Below, one piece after another: positions 5,512-5,571 of a DNA stretch of 5,571 nt (its first letter is position 1; every line of letters starts with the position of its first letter). This DNA comes from Burkholderiaceae bacterium (GTDB lineage: Bacteria; Pseudomonadota; Gammaproteobacteria; Burkholderiales; Burkholderiaceae). Both the position numbers and the translations under genes were made by a program. Under the pieces are notes generated by a model that did no database searches, was not told the origin of the DNA, and worked only from the letters and a program-made list of their open reading frames with translations. Location of the stretch: NCBI GenBank assembly GCA_025458735.1, contig JALORV010000429.1:1-5571 (forward strand), read 5' to 3'.

Positions 5512-5571
5512 TCAGAGCGCCCGCAGGTTGGCAAGGAACGCGGCTTCGTCCTGCGCCTGCAGGCAGCGCAG
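5512..5571 (-). CDS. selA: L-seryl-tRNA(Sec) selenium transferase SelA, C-terminal end only
   Basis: Only the last 19 codons and a TGA (5514-5512) lie in the window, reading LRCLQAQDEAAFLANLRAL. This follows the usual SelA ending (LRCL-E-D-E-x-x-F-L-x-x-L), and the position just upstream of selB and selC on the same strand is the standard order. SelA is the PLP enzyme, a cytoplasmic decamer, that converts seryl-tRNA-Sec to selenocysteyl-tRNA-Sec. The gap to the selB ATG is 85 bases and contains the tandem repeats plus two small dyads, CGTGC/GCACG and GCAGC/GCTGC. The identification rests on a short tail plus context. Nothing can be said about integrity of the rest. Confidence 0.8.
   Translation of the reverse strand: MRCLQAQDEAAFLANLRAL

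Overview
The window is GC-rich DNA with dense, short-spaced genes. It reads as a chromosomal segment of a Gram-negative proteobacterium, most likely beta or gamma. Pointers are an outer-membrane porin ending in Phe, a DUF1289 protein, a bacterial selenocysteine tRNA with encoded CCA, and SelA/SelB pieces of the proteobacterial type. I cannot name a genus.

Left part, plus strand: the 3' end of a porin-like beta-barrel gene (2-919), then a probable two-gene unit of a small DUF1289 zinc-binding protein (1045-1242) and a metallo-beta-lactamase-fold hydrolase (1262-2107). The hydrolase has all its metal ligands but an abnormal C-terminus. Four bases after it, on the minus strand, ends a 36-residue single-helix membrane protein (2112-2222) with a near-perfect Shine-Dalgarno.

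Right part, minus strand, in transcription order: the last codons of selA (5571-5512), three 15-16 nt tandem repeats, selB (5426-3629), the selenocysteine tRNA gene selC (3603-3508), a repeat-rich gap (3507-3247), a lipoyl-domain GcvH-like protein (3246-2761) and a DsrE-family protein (2771-2373) overlapping it by 11 bases, closed by a GC-rich hairpin. selA, selB and selC would together make and deliver Sec-tRNA. The GcvH-like/DsrE pair recalls lipoate-linked sulfur-transfer modules.

The main surprise is that selB is not one open frame. It breaks twice: in the GTPase domain after the G3 motif, where about 33 conserved residues are missing, and in the C-terminal winged-helix region, where about 20 are missing. 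The hydrolase C-terminus shows a third lesion of the same style. Either the selenocysteine machinery is decaying here, or the assembly lost short pieces. The second surprise is a 22-bp perfect inverted repeat that takes in the last 11 bases of the selenocysteine tRNA, within one of two diverged 95-nt repeats.
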